From Symbiodinium natans (taxonomy: Eukaryota > Sar > Dinophyceae > Suessiales > Symbiodiniaceae), in contig CAJNDS010000335.1 of the NCBI GenBank assembly GCA_905221605.1, forward strand, positions 1 through 64,000: 64,000 bases of DNA, given 5' to 3'. The position numbers and the translations under genes were made by a program. A model generated the notes under the pieces. It worked only from the letters and a program-made list of their open reading frames with translations, was not told the DNA's origin and did not search any database. This document shows, in pieces, positions 1-14,200 of this stretch. Numbering within the stretch: position 1 is the first letter of the stretch; every line of letters starts with the position of its first letter.

Positions 1-176
<176 letters not shown>

Positions 177-196
177 TGGTAATGCCAGGTAATGCG

Positions 197-324
197 CTTT
201 GTAATGCCATAAAACAAAGCACGCTCGTAATATCCTGGTAATGCCAGGTGATGCGCTCATCTTGGAAGTGAAGTAAAAGTCCTGTTTAATATTTTAGCTT
301 TGTAATGCCACAAAACAAAGCACG
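197..324. repeat. Two copies of a 27-bp motif
   Basis: The segments 197-223 and 298-324 share CTTTGTAATGCCA followed by ACAAAGCACG with a few differences. Each contains a short inverted repeat (GCTTTGT against ACAAAGC). Several AATGCCAGGT and TGATGCGCT motifs lie between and before them. The function is unknown. Confidence 0.7.
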
Positions 325-440
325 ATTGAAAACAATGAAAGCATGCAATGAAAGCATGCAGCAACATGGCAAATGATCAACACCTGAACTCAACGGTTCA
401 AGCGGTCAACAATGCTTCGACATTTTCGGCCACCCAGCAC

Positions 441-784
441 CCTAAATTTTCCGGAAATTTAGGGAGCTGGGCCGTGGCTTCTGAACATGATCAGGCTGCA
501 TCCGTTTCCTAAATTTCCTGAAAATTTTGGGTGTGTAAATTTTCGGAAATTTAGGAAAGCGATGAAGCAAATTTTCCGGAAATTTAGGGACCGAGGCTTC
601 GGGCTACCCGGAACCAGAAATTTTCCAGAAATTTAGGGGAGCGAATCCGGCTTGCGGCCGTCGAAGAGGCCCAGCCTTTCAAAGGGCACAGCCCCAAGCC
701 CCAAAATTTCCCGGAAATTTTGGGTCCCGGGTAGGCCAAAGCGGCTTGCTCGCCGGGGTCCAGAAATTTCCAGAAAATTTTGGG
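441..784. repeat. Cluster of seven AT-rich palindromes
   Basis: Seven imperfect palindromes with the theme CCTAAATTTTCCGGAAATTTAGG lie at about 441-463, 508-531, 535-556, 569-589, 617-638, 700-724 and 761-784. Spacers of 4 to 75 bp are GC-rich and unrelated to each other. Each arm ends in TTTAGG, the telomere-type core found elsewhere in the window. Small ORFs across this block are by-products of the repeat. Confidence 0.85.
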
Positions 785-899
785 GCTGGGGCACTCCGAG
801 GCGTGACGCACCGCATAGGGCTGCTTTGACCGTAGCGTTTTATAGAGTAGATTTTAATTCTAATAATGTCGTTCATTCAGAAATGAACATAGAAAGATA

Positions 900-3828
900 G
901 ATCTTTAAATATATTCTGAGAAATCTCGGGATCCAAGAATGATTCTTATATTAATTTTCAATCGGTAATCTTTATAACATATTTAGCAAAAAACATATAT
1001 TTATGTAAAGATCCCTCATATATCATATTTCGATCAATAAGTTCGGAATATAACGAATATTATTCCAAGTGCTAATGTATTCGAAATAAAATCTAAGCCC
1101 CCCCCATAAGTATCGTCAGGGCTAAACCTCGAAGAAACCATTATCCCCTCGACTCATCAAAAAAAACCTGAAAACTGCAGCAGGGACCCGAAAAATTCGG
1201 AAAAACTGTGACAGGGATCCTAAACCGGCATACTCTTAGCGATATTGTTTTTTTTTTTTTTTCTTGCTTTGATGCGCCGCTGGCCTCTTGTTCGCTTGGC
1301 CAAGAGACGCGACGGCTGAGGGCATAGCATGCTCAGCGCAAGAACTTTGCAAGGCAAATTATTGATCTTCTGACCAATCCAGGCGTACGAGCCAGCTGCT
1401 GCTTTCCTGTCGAAAGGAAAGAATGAACTGAAGACTCTTTTGGGAACGGATGATACTTTGTGACAAGCCTTTGGGGGAGAGCGGGAGAGCAGCATTATTT
1501 TCAACTGCGAGCAGTCACAAGACTTCATCGCGAACAGCGCAAAAACACCACGTCTCCGACCGTTCTTGAAAGCTTTTGCACAGCATTTACCCGAACGATT
1601 GTGGAGAAGTGATATAGCAAGGCTGCAGAGTAAGCTGGAGTTCGAGGCCTCATGGCCAAACTCACAGTTGCCCCAGCTGCTGTCTTAAACAAAGCCGGGG
1701 GGAGGAGTTTCAAGCCATGCCAAACCGACGCCGGAGGGTTGCTAGTCAATGCTCCACCTTGGGTTTGGGGTGTAGGGTTTGTGGTTCGAAAACTAAGCGG
1801 GCCTGCTGCATTGTGGGCCTGGGCGGTGCAATGCTCGTAGACAGATGAATTGTATATGGTCATAACATAACAATATGCAATCTATCACTTATTGTGCTAA
1901 GAATCATGTGTCCTATATCTTGTGACATACGAACTTTCGCATACTATTACTAGAATTCAGTACCCAGGAGGTGCCGAGCTAGCTACGACCAGAGTCATTC
2001 TCAGCCTGATTTGATATCTGCTGCTGGGGATTGTGGAGAACTGAACACCACGAGCCTCTGAGACAGCTTAACCGAGTACCCCCGAAACATTTGCTCTCGG
2101 TCGCATGGCCCGGTAAAGAAAATAGACGCCAGATCCGGAGCGGAGCAGCGGCCAATCTTTAAGTACTCACAAGTCACTTTTGGGGTTCACAGTGCTTCAT
2201 ACCTCCAAACAGGTTGAAGAGTCCCTTACTCAGCCCAAGAACCTTCAGCTCTGAAACTTGCAGAATGTAGTGGAGATTTCAAGGAACTCCAAGACGCTGT
2301 CTGACCAAAATAGCTCAGAAATGCGGGGCCTGCAGGTTTCAAGTCTACAAGTTCTTGAGGGTTCATGGGGAAGTAGAAGTAAGGCTTTGCTTTAGGTACT
2401 CTATATAAGGTCTAGTTGCCTACTTATAACCCCAAGAACATGTTCCCATGAACCAGTTGTTAAGTTTGCCGCTGGGATTGAAGTGGTCGGAGGCTGGAAG
2501 AAGGAGGGCTTAGAGTTCAGGATTGTGAGCTTTGCAGAGTGCCCGCAGCTTCCTTGAAACGGCTGGGTGGTGCAAGATTCATTTGGTATTCATCGCGGCC
2601 CTGGGCAATCAGCCCAATGACCCTTAGGATAGGCTTCTCAAAATATGGGGGTTTGGGGAGTCTGGCTGCTTGACATTAAACCCCGGTCAGGAATCCCTGG
2701 CGCAAACAACGCCTTCAGCCAGTCACATTTTTCAGGGTGCCGGATGCTACATCTACCGCACCTTGTAACTACAGGTTACTACTCAAGTAACCCACAGGCG
2801 CCTTCACTCTTCCGCACTGGATCGCAGCAATTGCAAGAACTGCCAGTAACTGCCATATGCTCCGAGGCGCATGGGTAAGTAAGAGTAGGTCGAAATGCAT
2901 GCCAAACAAGGCTACAACCACTGATGGCTAAAGCTGCCCTACTGATAAGCCCATATAGCTACACCTGAACGTCCAAGTGCACGCCCATTCTAAGGCCACA
3001 ACTCAAAGAGCTCCACGAATGGGGTTTCGGGGGTTATTATAGTATCGTTTTAACGGGACCATACGGGAATACTATTCGTAATCATTCCGACACCAATATT
3101 AGTGGGTTAGAGTTCGGCACCCTGAAGCCATCACGCAAGATCGGGCGTCAGCGGATCATCAGAACTCTTCCGCCACAACCTTGTAGGCACGGGAGGATCG
3201 GACGGACGTTACACGGGTTCTATACACCCCTTCAAGCCAAAAGACGCATCACATCTGCAATGGTTTTTGTTACAAATTCAGCCGAACAGCTTTGGACGTT
3301 TGGTCCTGTTAGCTAACAGCTTTTAGAGTGCCAGGAAAGGTGCCCTGTTTTTTGGGGGGTTCCAAAAAGGGGGAAAAGGGTTTAGGGTTTAGGCCAGCGG
3401 AGCGATTTCCCACCAGATGCTCGCAAAGCTGCAATCTCACGGGGAGCATTGACGACGTCATTGATGGCCAAGAGGTTGGAATCCTTCCCCAGACTCAATA
3501 TCCCTGTCTTCATATTAACTACATAAGGCTATGGCGGGGAAATAGAAGGTGTATGAGGCCTATGCAAAGTTCATGTGGGGGAAGCTGTTAGAAGCACCCT
3601 GAGAATGAACGGGTGCCCTGAACGCTCTCAATGGGGCCTACAAGCGAACCTAACCGCTAGAAAGGGAATACAGTCGCGGACATCTTAGAGCAACACCGCC
3701 CAGGCTGGAAATCCACACTCGTGCTCAACTTTTCCAGAAAGCCAAGCACCAGAAACCTAAACCCCAACCTGTTTAGCGCATCGGCTTCAACAAAAATTCT
3801 GCTAAAGCTTCGGAAGTCCATACCCAAA
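900..3828. other. No recognisable gene or array
   Basis: This 2.9-kb stretch is AT-rich to about 1,260 and mixed after that. It has only small open frames without recognisable motifs. A few isolated telomere-type units appear around 3,370. I see no exon of the large minus-strand gene here, though short or diverged exons could be missed. Confidence 0.5.
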
Positions 3829-4052
3829 AAACCTAAAAACCTAAAACCCCTAAACCCTAAATCGTAAACCCTAACACCCTAAAACCCTAAAACCCTAAAA
3901 CCCTAAAACCCTAAAACCCTAAGACCCTAAAACCCAAAAACCTAAAAACCCAAACGCCCTAAACCCCTAAACCCTAAACTCCAAAAACCGAAACCCCCTA
4001 AACCCTGCATAAACCCTAAGCCCTAAAAACCTGAAACCCTAAACCCTAAAGT
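3829..4052. repeat. Degenerate CCCTAAA telomere-type array
   Basis: A C-rich run of CCCTAAA units, with many one-base variants such as CCCTAAAA and CCCAAAAA, fills most of this stretch. Further isolated units follow at 4,283-4,318 and 4,480-4,505. Confidence 0.9.
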
Positions 4053-5172
4053 CCGAAGCTTCCTCGAAACATGCTGGGCGACCCTTTGCAAATTCACAGC
4101 CCGGCCTCCAGATTCCCGGACTTGGCCTGACGTTTGCGGTTTTAGGGGGTTTTTGGGGTTGAGGGCTTTTTGAGGCTGCAGGCTCAGAGCGGTTGCTTCT
4201 ACATTGCCAAATGCAGAGTCTGTAGTACCAGAGCCATTCGCAAAATGGCATGGTTCAATCTGCCCTTAAAACGGAGGAAGTGAAACCCTAAACCCTAAAT
4301 CCAAGACCCTAAACCCTGAGGGAGGGATGGAGGGAGGGAGGGGAGGAATTGGAGTGAGGAGAGTGCGCCCTGGAGATTTTGAGGCTTCGCTCTAGCGTAA
4401 AGGCCCAAAACAGCAAAAGCCAACGAAAACCTCACAGCCCAGTTTGGTTCGGTGTGCCCTCCACCACACCCCGAAACCCTAAACCCTAAACCCTAAACCC
4501 CAAATAGGTTCTAAGCAGTCACAGGCTGATAGTAACCTTGCAGGGCTAGCTCCCCGTCATCCGGCCTCTCCATCCTCAATGATTTCGTCGTCGTCCTAGT
4601 CGTGTGGGGCTGTTTGCAGCTGAAAAAACCAGCTCCCGAAAACCCTAAGTCCCCTGACTCCCCTACATCCCTCCTCCTGATGATCACACTCCTGGGACCT
4701 CACATGTATGCCTGTGACGTTCCTAAACGATGGAAAAAGCAGCACAGCACCCAACCCCTTCACCCCCGTCCCCGCCACTACATGAACCGCTGTCCTTGGC
4801 TTGGACCTTTTGGAAGAGTGACTTGAGCTGTCCGGAGTTGAGGCGCCAGGCGACCTGCGCAGACCCCGCGACTGACGGAGGGGGCAGCGCTTTTGCCCTT
4901 TCTAAGAAATCTCAGCCGTGGGCGTGACATCTTGTTCGATACGCGTGTCCACCCAAAACCATGCGACCAGCTCACGGCACGGAAGAAATCGAAAGACTGG
5001 TACTAGCTTCGTGGCGTACAGTTGCAGCTCCAATCTCGCTAGCCTAGCAAGACCAGCGTCTGGCGCTCAGAACACAGCATACTGCATGGGCCTGCTTTGC
5101 TCGAAGATCCAGGTCCTCGGCAGTGGATGAGTAGTTCCTTAGCGGAGCCATCTCCAGTAAGCAAGAGTCAAG

Positions 5173-5283
5173 TCACCCGGCAGCAGCTGACTTGTGCGCA
5201 AATACAGTTAGGGACTCGGGTTCTGCTTGTTTTTTCTCCATCTGGAGTGGACTCAAGACCTTGCTTCCAATAGCTGGTGCTGC
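5173..5283 (-). CDS. Candidate last exon of the giant gene
   Basis: After acceptor TTACAG|GCAGC the phase left by the exon at 5,862-5,936 stays open for 36 codons and ends in TGA at 5,173. It reads KKQAEPESLTVFAHKSAAAG at the end. There is no family motif, so it is only a candidate C-terminus. A short acidic alternative (DDDEIIEDGEAG then stop, 4,557-4,595) is also in phase. Confidence 0.35.
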   Translation of the reverse strand, partial: AAPAIGSKVLSPLQMEKKQAEPESLTVFAHKSAAAG

Positions 5284-8200
5284 CTGTAATGTCGTGGCGT
5301 GGGGAGGGGGGGGGCGGGTAATCTTAGTGGGAGGGGACGACACTCCTCTGCTCGAAAACGGCCTGGCCGCAAGCAGTGGGCCCAAATGCGCCAGGGTTCT
5401 GCGGGGAGAAAACAACGGCAATCTCTTGGAAGATGGCCTGGAAAGGTTGGCTCCGCTCTTGGGTTCAGGGTCTAGGGGTCCTACATTTGGTTTTTAGATT
5501 CCCTGCTCAGCATTCTCCGAAAAAAAACCCTTAGAAGCCATAGAAGGCATCGCCAGGTCTAGATTTTCCTGGGGGTTTGAGATTGAGCCCATATCGAGGC
5601 ATTGCTTGGCTGGCAGGATTCCAGGGGTTTGCTGGTACGATCCTTGCTCTTGCTAGTGCTATTACATACTACTACTGTTGTTGATGGCATCAGCATCATC
5701 ATTGCGAGTATTCACTGCCAATGCTCCTCGGGTTGTTAGCATGACTGTGCCTCCTTCCCTCGAAAGCGACCTAAGCTGCAAACCTCCCAAGGCAAGAGGA
5801 TTTTGACCACCAAACTAAACCCCAAACCCTAAACCCGAAACCCTGAGCCCTAAGAGGGCGCCTTGATACATTTCTTGTAGATCCGGAGGTCGATGGACTC
5901 AAGCTGCGAGAGCGTGTTGAGCTCGTCGTAGAAGGTCTGGCGGCAGATTTTTTAATGGAGGGGGTAGAGGGTTTAGGTTTCAGGCTCTTAGGGTGTTAAG
6001 GGTGTGCAGGGTTTAGAGTTTAGGTACATTCCTCACCATTTCTGGATCTCACGGAAAAAAAAGGTTTTTGAGTTGTGTTTGTTGCTGGGGCGCTCATCGG
6101 GCTTCAGATGGTTCTTGCTACGACCCTTCCAATGTTTCAGTGGTGGTTTTAAGGGAAGGTTCTCACAGAAGGGAAAAGGGATACTACTGGGCATCCAAAT
6201 TTGGGTACCCAAGTGTGGGGAGCAGAAACTAGAGACCTGACCAAATGTCGGGCAAGATATGGTCCAGCACTTGCTTTGGTCTTGGTCTGACCATCCGCAG
6301 CTCCGAGCAAACATGACCCCGCCTATGCCTTCCATTGGGGACAGTCAGATGAACCCGAAAGTTGGGGCCATATGCCCTATACTCGTATACTCCCCCTGAA
6401 GGTGTACGAGCCATACACGGGGTCCTCAATTCATCTAGAGCAACCCCTGCACATCAAACAGTGGGGCGAGTTATACCCCCAAGTTTTCAAGCAGCTGAGT
6501 GTGCAAAGCCCCCACCCCACCTTAAGTGTCGGTGTTCCAAAAAAAGGAGGATTGAAAAACCCTCAGCCCTAAACCTAAACCCTGAACCCTACACCCTAAC
6601 AAGCCCATAACCCCTGTTTTTCTGTGGGCGGGCGGAGGCGGGGGGAGGAGCTGCATGGGGGTACGGCCTCACCTCAGGGAGCCCTGAAACCTGTGTTTCT
6701 TCTACATTAGCATAGGCAGCACCTCTGATTCATCTCCTTTTCCTGCGTCAAACCTCGATGCTCCATCTTCTGCTAGGATACCTCTTCATTTTGAAAATGG
6801 GCAACGGAAAACGCGCACGGGCTAGTGATTCATTACTAGCACGAGCCCGCGCAATCTCTATGTCATTAAAGCGTCTCCCGCTGAACTCAAGGTGCAGTGC
6901 ATGGACGTATATAATGACTGAACATTAGGAAAAATGGAGGAAGAACAAGGGATCTCGAGAATACTCACCGTGTGTAAGGCATCTGCCCTGAACCATGGAG
7001 TGGCTCGTGGCGTTTCTTTCGCTTTAAGGTGCGCCCGGAACCTTTTAAGGGATGATATGGGGCCGTGATTCCCTCACTCCTTACTAAGAAGCAGGGGGTT
7101 GAGCAAAACCTTCCCCGAACTTCACACCTGGGCAGGGAATCGGAAGCCATCTTCGGCGATGATGGGAAGCACGCAGCATCCCTCCAACATGGACACTTGC
7201 AGCCTCAGTGAGGAGCGAGTTTCTGTGGAAACCCTACTTGGAAGCTCTTTCGACTTAGTAAGTCGACTTTGTGTCCCCTAGAAACCCCATCCTAACCCCC
7301 CATGGGCCCAACCGACTAACCTTACTTACTAAGTCAAAACAGCTTCCAAGTAAACGCCCCTTAACAAACCTAAAAGCCACCTGAAAGACTAAAGACCGCA
7401 AAACCTCGGCTTGCATGCTTCATGCGCCTGGGACCACTGCACAATCGTGATAAAGGGTGTAGGGTGCAGGGTTTACGGTGTAGAGGTTAGTGTACAGACA
7501 TCGGGGACTGAGCACAGGGCTTTGGGTGCTTAGGTGGGGATGGGGGAATGAAACTACGCATTTCAAGGGGGCAGGGGGGGGCGGGGAATGTGCGCATTCT
7601 ACCTACCGATGATAGCACTCCTCTGTTGCCTTAACAGCCTCCAGGGAAAGTTTTCGCCCAACCTGACAAGCTTTTTTAATTCACAAGAAGGAGTACAGTG
7701 TATCACCCGATAACGCTTTGCAAGCCTGGCCGAGCAGCAACAACAGTCATAGGAACGCTGTCATGTGAGTTTCTCAAGAGTTTGGTGCCCCTTAGGAGAA
7801 TCGCCCTCAGAAGGTCCAGCAATTTGGGGCATTCGCAACCCCCCCCCTCCCTCCTGCAGAAAAAGATAACTTTTGTTCTTATTGCGAACCCTAAACCCTA
7901 AACCCTAAACCGCTAACCCCAAAGTCTGGCAAGAGGAGTACCAGACGACGAGGCAAAACACACACCTCGGCTCCTGAAGCCAAGAGGCATCCACTCCTGG
8001 GCTGCCGCGGGGTTTAGGGTTTGGGGTTTAGGGTTTCGGGTGTTAGGGTTTTCGGGTTTTACGGTTTTAGGGTTCTAGGGTCTTTGGGTTTTTAGGGTTT
8101 TGGGGTTTTAGGGTTTTAGGGTTTTGGGATTTAAGGGTTTTAGGTTTAGGGTTTAGGGTTTTAGGGTTTTTAGGGCTTTAGGGTTTTAGGGTTTTGGGGT

Positions 8201-11200
8201 TTTTAGGGTTTTAGGGCTTTAGGGTTTTAGGGTTTGAGGGTTTAGGGATTTAGGGTTTCAGGGTCTAGGGTGAAGCCTTGGGGCATCGTGGAGGCTTGGA
8301 AGAGTCGACCTGTAGCAAAGCTGATACCTTTCAGTTCCTCCCTGGGGTTGGTATACTTAGTTGCTGAGTTCATGACCCCCCAAAAACCTTACACTTCAAA
8401 TTTTGTAGAGACTATAAATGAAGGGAAAACAGAATTGTACGAAGACAACGGTGGGGCTCCGTGGGGAGGAACTGGAAAACAGATCTTTCTCATTGGCTAA
8501 ACGATGGATAATTGCAATCGAATACTTTTTCGAAGCCGAAATAAACAGCAAGAGGATTATAAAAGCCTCTTACAAGACCTGAAGCTGTAGATACAATAAT
8601 TCCCAGATTTCTTCTTAAACCCTAAACCAACCTTTGATCTGGGGAAGGTAGAGTTCTGGTAAAGGAGATTTCTCGAAGCCAAGACCCTTGACACCTTAGG
8701 GTTTCGGGCTCAGGGTGTTTCGAGGTGTCGGTTTCAGTTCAGGAGCAAAGATACCATGAGCTGAGAAGCTCAATCGGTAAACCTCAAACCACGAGGATTC
8801 GCAATCCATACCTCTGCGATGGCGCAGATAAAAGTGAGTTTTCAGCCCACTATCTTGAAGTACCCAGACCCCTGGCAGATCTGGAATAGAAAAAAGAAAC
8901 GGTGCTGAAGTGGGGTTCTACTTAGATCACCCCTGAACCCTAAAAAGCCCTCAGCCCAAACCCTTCGAACCCTCAAAAACCCCAAGCCCTAAGCCCGAAA
9001 CCCTAAACCCCAAAACGCTCTGAGCCTAAACCCCTGAATCCTAAATTGCCCTAAGCCCTAAACCCTAAGCTACGAAGCCCGAAGCCCGAAACCCTAACCC
9101 CTAGCCTCTTTGGTGGGCGAGCGGCCGCGAACTGGTAGGACTTGAAGCATCCGTCGCTGCAAATGACAAGCGCGCTGGTGGCGGCCTTTGGAACCGCCTT
9201 CTCCTTTCTTTGGGGGCTAGGGTTTGGCGGTTTAGGGTTTTAGGGGTTTGGGGGTTTAGAGGTACTTTCTTTGGGGCTTGTGGGGGCTTTTCCTTTTTTT
9301 AAGGGTTAGGGTTTAGGGGGTTAGGGGGTGAGGGGGTTTAGGGTTTAGGGATTTAGGGATTAGTACTTGGGTTTAGGGGTTAAGGGGCTATTTTGTGGGG
9401 TTTGGAATTTAGGGTTTAGGGGTGTTTTTTTTTTGCGTGTTGGGGCTTTTTTTGTTTGGGGTTTGGGGTTTAGGGGTGTAGTGGTTCGGGGGCTTAGGGT
9501 TCTAGGTTGTAAGGGAGTGCGGAAGGAATAGGGAGGGTGTTAAGGGACTTAAAGGATGTACGGGACGCACCTTATACTACTCTATAGGGTGCTTCAGGAA
9601 TCCTGAAAAGTGGGATCTACTTTTCCAGATCGAGTTGGTTTTTTAAGTTATACAGACTGTTACTTGAAGGTCCATGGGTGGTTCTATGTAGGGTGATAGG
9701 TACCAATAGGTTATAACTACTTAGATCTCCAGTTTCCCTACTTGTAACCCCAGTTCTATATATGTCTGAACGCCAAGCAGGGTTTACAGTAGGGTTTAAC
9801 TAGGGGACCCTGCAGACCCTAAACCCTAGGCCTAAATTCTAACACCCAAACCCCAGACCGTAAACGCCGAAGTCGCGCGTACTCTTATTGGCTTCTTAGC
9901 AGGGAATGAACGAGCGAAGTACCATAAGTAGAGCCCAATTCAGTAGCTTATCCTGCTCTCGGGTGCTTTATCGGAACCCTTCTAGGTCTCAAGCATATAG
10001 GGCATAGAGGGTACCTAATTCCCGCCTTCCCTATGAAGAACCCATCGGTCCTTCTGCAGCACTGTTGGCATGTTGTGCTTCTGGCCTTCCGGACTTAGGG
10101 TTTAGGGTTTAGGGTCTCAACAAATCTCCAGCAACTGAGCCTGTAAGAGGGTCTAGGGGTTTCATGGAGGTTCATGGGGTTCTTATTGCATTCTTTATGT
10201 GGGTTCAAGGTATACTTAACATGGCGTTATAAAGCTCCAAGGCGGGATTAGGGCCTTCTTCCGGAGATGCTCACAAGCAGCGAGTGGCTGAGGAGGATCC
10301 CCAACAAAGATCCCCTGAGGCCTGAACCCTAAACTTTCCTAAGCCCTCAAGCAAGGGTCCCCTCTAAAGCCTTAAAACCCTAAAATTTCAGCCCGAAACC
10401 CCTAAAACCCCTAAGAACCCTAAGCCTTCATCCTGAAGGCCAAGACCCTAAGGGTCGAGGGTTTAGGGCTTAGGGCTTGCCCTACAAACCCAAAAGCCCA
10501 AAAAGGCCCCAAAAAGCTCCAAAAGCCCGAAACACCCTCAAGAACCACCTCCCATGAGCTTCGTCACGACCAAGCCCAAGAGGATGTAGGCCGTAGCTGC
10601 AGCCTTGACGGGCGTTTGGGACTTGGGGTTGCTTCCTGGTTCTTAAAAAAAAGGAATCAGGGAATGAGGCACCACCCGATGTTGTCCCTTAAAAGGGTAT
10701 ATAATTGGGGGGATATAGGGGTACCTTCGCGTTCAGGGTTTTGGGCGTTTCCTGGAGGTTTTGGGGATTTATGGTCTCCGCACCGGAAAGGTATCCTGTT
10801 CTAGTATTGGAGTACTGGCTTGGGGGTTCTACTAGCTAAAACCCTAAACCCTAAACTTTTAGGGTTCTTGCTAGATGCTCCCAGGCTGTCAATGATGGGA
10901 CTTGGCCTCGTAAGTCCCGCAGCGGTCCGAATTTTGCAGCTCTAGCTATCATTTACATCCTTCATGCAGGGTTTAGTGTTTAGGGTTCAGAATTGAACTC
11001 TAAACCCTACCTACATGGGCTTCAGCGCTGGCAAAGCGAACTTCGGGGATTTAGGGTCTTCGCCCCAAGCTTCCAGCAGATATGCTCCTCAAAAAAGGCC
11101 TAGTACTGCGGTTCCACTTTTTAGCCCTCCCAAAAACTACTGGAAAAAAGGTTTGGGCAGGGAGGTGATTCGGACTCCCAGCTCTGCAACGCGACGGGAA

Positions 11201-14200
11201 AATTACCCAGATCTACCTGGGAGCATCTCCTCTACTCTTGGGTCATGTATGGGAACCTTTCTGGCGGATCTGAAGGTTTAGGTTTTAGGGCTTCGGTCTG
11301 CCGTGAGTGGGTTACAGGATTCTTGATAAGAGATGAATGTAGATTCCGTTTCTTCGTACTTCTGAGAGAATCCAGAATGATCCTTCAAAAGGACACAGTA
11401 AGTCGTAGAGGCCACGAAATTGGGGAGGGGGGGGTTCTACTTCTAACCCCAGGCTGGCCATTGGTTTGTGAAAACTCGCATTAATTAGCGCGTCCTCTTC
11501 TATGCAGTCAGTACAGGGAACCCAATGAAGGGTCCAATGAAGGGCTCTTCGGGTTTCCTCGTCAACCTAAGGGGATGATCAAACATCCACATGGGCCGAC
11601 TCGGAGGTTCACGCCTACTGCTACCCGGGGCTATCAGTTGGGTAGCTAGAAGCAGAAAATGGTTCTATACTATGCGGTTATCGCCTTACTTAGGGTACCC
11701 TACAACTCTACTTATAACCACCCTCGAACCCTGAAGCCTAAAGCCTAGACCCCCTCACAACTTGACCTCCATGTTGTCCAAGTCCGAGATGATGAGGCAA
11801 TCCGGGGTCCTGACTTCAAAGGTTTCACTTGTGGCTGTGACTTGTATTTAGGGTACCTAACATTCCTATAACTTTTTCTAGGATGCCTATAACCCCAACT
11901 ATAGCGTTATTTAGGGTACCTTTTCACTTTACTTCTAACCACGCATGAACCTTCAAGTAGAGGTGTAGGCTTCAAGTAGGGGTGTTGGCTCTGGGGGTTT
12001 GGGGTTCTCCTCCAAACCCTCAGCCCAAAACCGAAAACTTTGCAAACATCCTGCTCTAAAGTGAAAAGTACGCAAGAGGGCCTTCTTGGGGTGGAGGTTC
12101 CTGAAGTCTCCTTATCGCTCCTATTTTCATCGGTCTCCGAATATTACGTGGGGAAGATTCCTTTTCTGAAAGATGCTGGAGTCTCAAAAGAACCTGCCCC
12201 TATGTCAATTAACTTTGGCACCCATACGACGTATGCCCCGGGGATTCGAAAAACACATACGGGGGTTTACGATGGTAAGGCACCCCTAATTAGGATCCCC
12301 TTCCATTATGGACCCCATTCCCCCATCTATCGACGTGCTATATCCGGTTCTTGCTTTATGAACTTGAGACGTCGGTGCACAAGTCACTGAAACCCTAGAT
12401 GAACCCAAAACCCCAAACCCTTCACCGTCTGATTATAGATCCTGGGTTCATTGTTGGGTTTCAATGCTCCGACCTTCCTGAGGGCTTACTTGGAAGTTCA
12501 TGCGTAGGAACTGGGGTGTTGTAAAGTGGAGCTTAGGGTTTAGGGCTAGGCAAGCTACAATTGTAAGTGGTTGTAACCTTGTTTGGGGTATTGAGCGGCA
12601 TGCTTCACAAGGTAACTTGGAGGGTACCAACTGGGCCATGACGAGATTAGCCCGTTCTGAGCCCTAAACCCTTAACCCTTCACGCAACCCCTCATACCAG
12701 CGAGGACTCAGGCGCCGAAATCTCCCCTCCACCCCCCTTCCCCCCCCGCCCCCAAAGTTCTGCCACGGAGCATTTCTTGCGCGACAGACTTCGTGCGGAC
12801 CGTGCCTGTAAGACCGCTGACCACGGAAGAGATGTTCTCCTCGATGTGCTCCAGAGAGCTTCGGGGGGCTGTTGGGGGGGATCTCGGGTCTTTGCTACAC
12901 TGGCCCAGGGGTTGAGGGCTTGGGAGTTGAAAGGGTTGAGGGGTTGCGGTTGGAGGGGGTTTAGGGTTTTAGTGGCTTCGGGTATCAGCTGCACCAAGCT
13001 CTGGACACCTGAGCAAGAGCACACGAACAACTAACCCTAGACCCTGAACCCTAGTTCCTAAACCTTAAATCCTAAACCCTAAACCCTGTCAGCTCAGTTT
13101 TGCGGAGTCCAACACTGCAGCTTCGGTCCTGAAGCCAGCAGGTACACTCATAGTTATTATTATGATGATGATTATTATTATTTTTAATTACCCTACACCC
13201 TAAACATCCCTTGACATGCCGTCAGCTGGCCGGGTTCAGGAGGGCGGGCACGTCCAGCGTCTCGATGGTGTTGATCCAATGGAGGGTCTCGGTGACCTGA
13301 CGCGGTTGAAGTCCATTCTTGGCCGGGTGCTTCGTGTTTGCCCTCAAGCCTACCTGTACTGCAGCTGCTCAGGGCTTGGGCGTTTGCAAGGCTCTAGCGT
13401 GGGTGGGGGGGCAGCCTCGCTGGTGATGGGGCCAAGGCCTCAAAAACCCAAAATCGGTGTTTCGGCTTTACACTTTCCACCTGCTAGATGGACGGGGTTT
13501 AGGGTTTAGGGTTCGGGTTTGGGATTTAGGGTCAATTCTGTGAAATCATGGTCCCCGTGTTGGGATCCTTGTCATACAGCCCTGTCTTTGGGGTGTACTG
13601 AAGCAGGGTATGCCCCCAAAAGGTCCGTGGTTTAGGGACCTGACCGTACGGGTTTTAGGAAACATCTATATACACGATATAAACCCGAAGCCCTCTACCA
13701 TAAACCCCGAACACCCAAAGCCTAAATTCAAAGGGTAGCTACATGGTCCCTCGCTATGGGCCCTTAAATGAGGACGGACCTTTCTTGCTTGCTATGAGAG
13801 CTTCAATTACCTTCCCTAACAAAACCCAGAAAACTTTGTTCCTGGAGCCCTACACTCTAACACCCAACACCTGAACCCTAAACTTTCCCAAGCCCCGAAA
13901 AACCTCAGAACTCACACCCCACGGGCCTCTGGGAGGCCGATGTTGTAGTTGGCCAGCTCCGTGATGTCGGGGACGATGCCTAAATAGGATCCCGCAAGAT
14001 AGGGGGGGGGGGGGTTGCTACCTCCAGGCTAACTTTGACAAGGGGTTTCAAAGTCAGGCTTAGGCCAGGAGAACGTCCAAGTACTTGATTGAAGGATATC
14101 CGGGGCCTAATTTGTAGCATGGGATCCCAGAACCTACCAGAATCTCCGTTAAACCCTAAACCCTGAACCCCAAACCCTGAGCCCTTTCCGGCCTAAAAGC

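Noticed and set aside
441-784. CRISPR array
   Set aside because: Repeats are palindromic but imperfect, spacers are of unequal length, and the context is eukaryotic.
1525-1863. Minus-strand ORF of 112 aa and overlapping plus-strand ORF
   Set aside because: No domain, a plus-strand frame is equally open, and no splice-site context links it to the gene.
12040-12390. Plus-strand ORF of 116 aa
   Set aside because: Opposite strand to all exons, no motif, and the composition resembles intron repeat DNA (GGGTACC, CCCCATTCC types).
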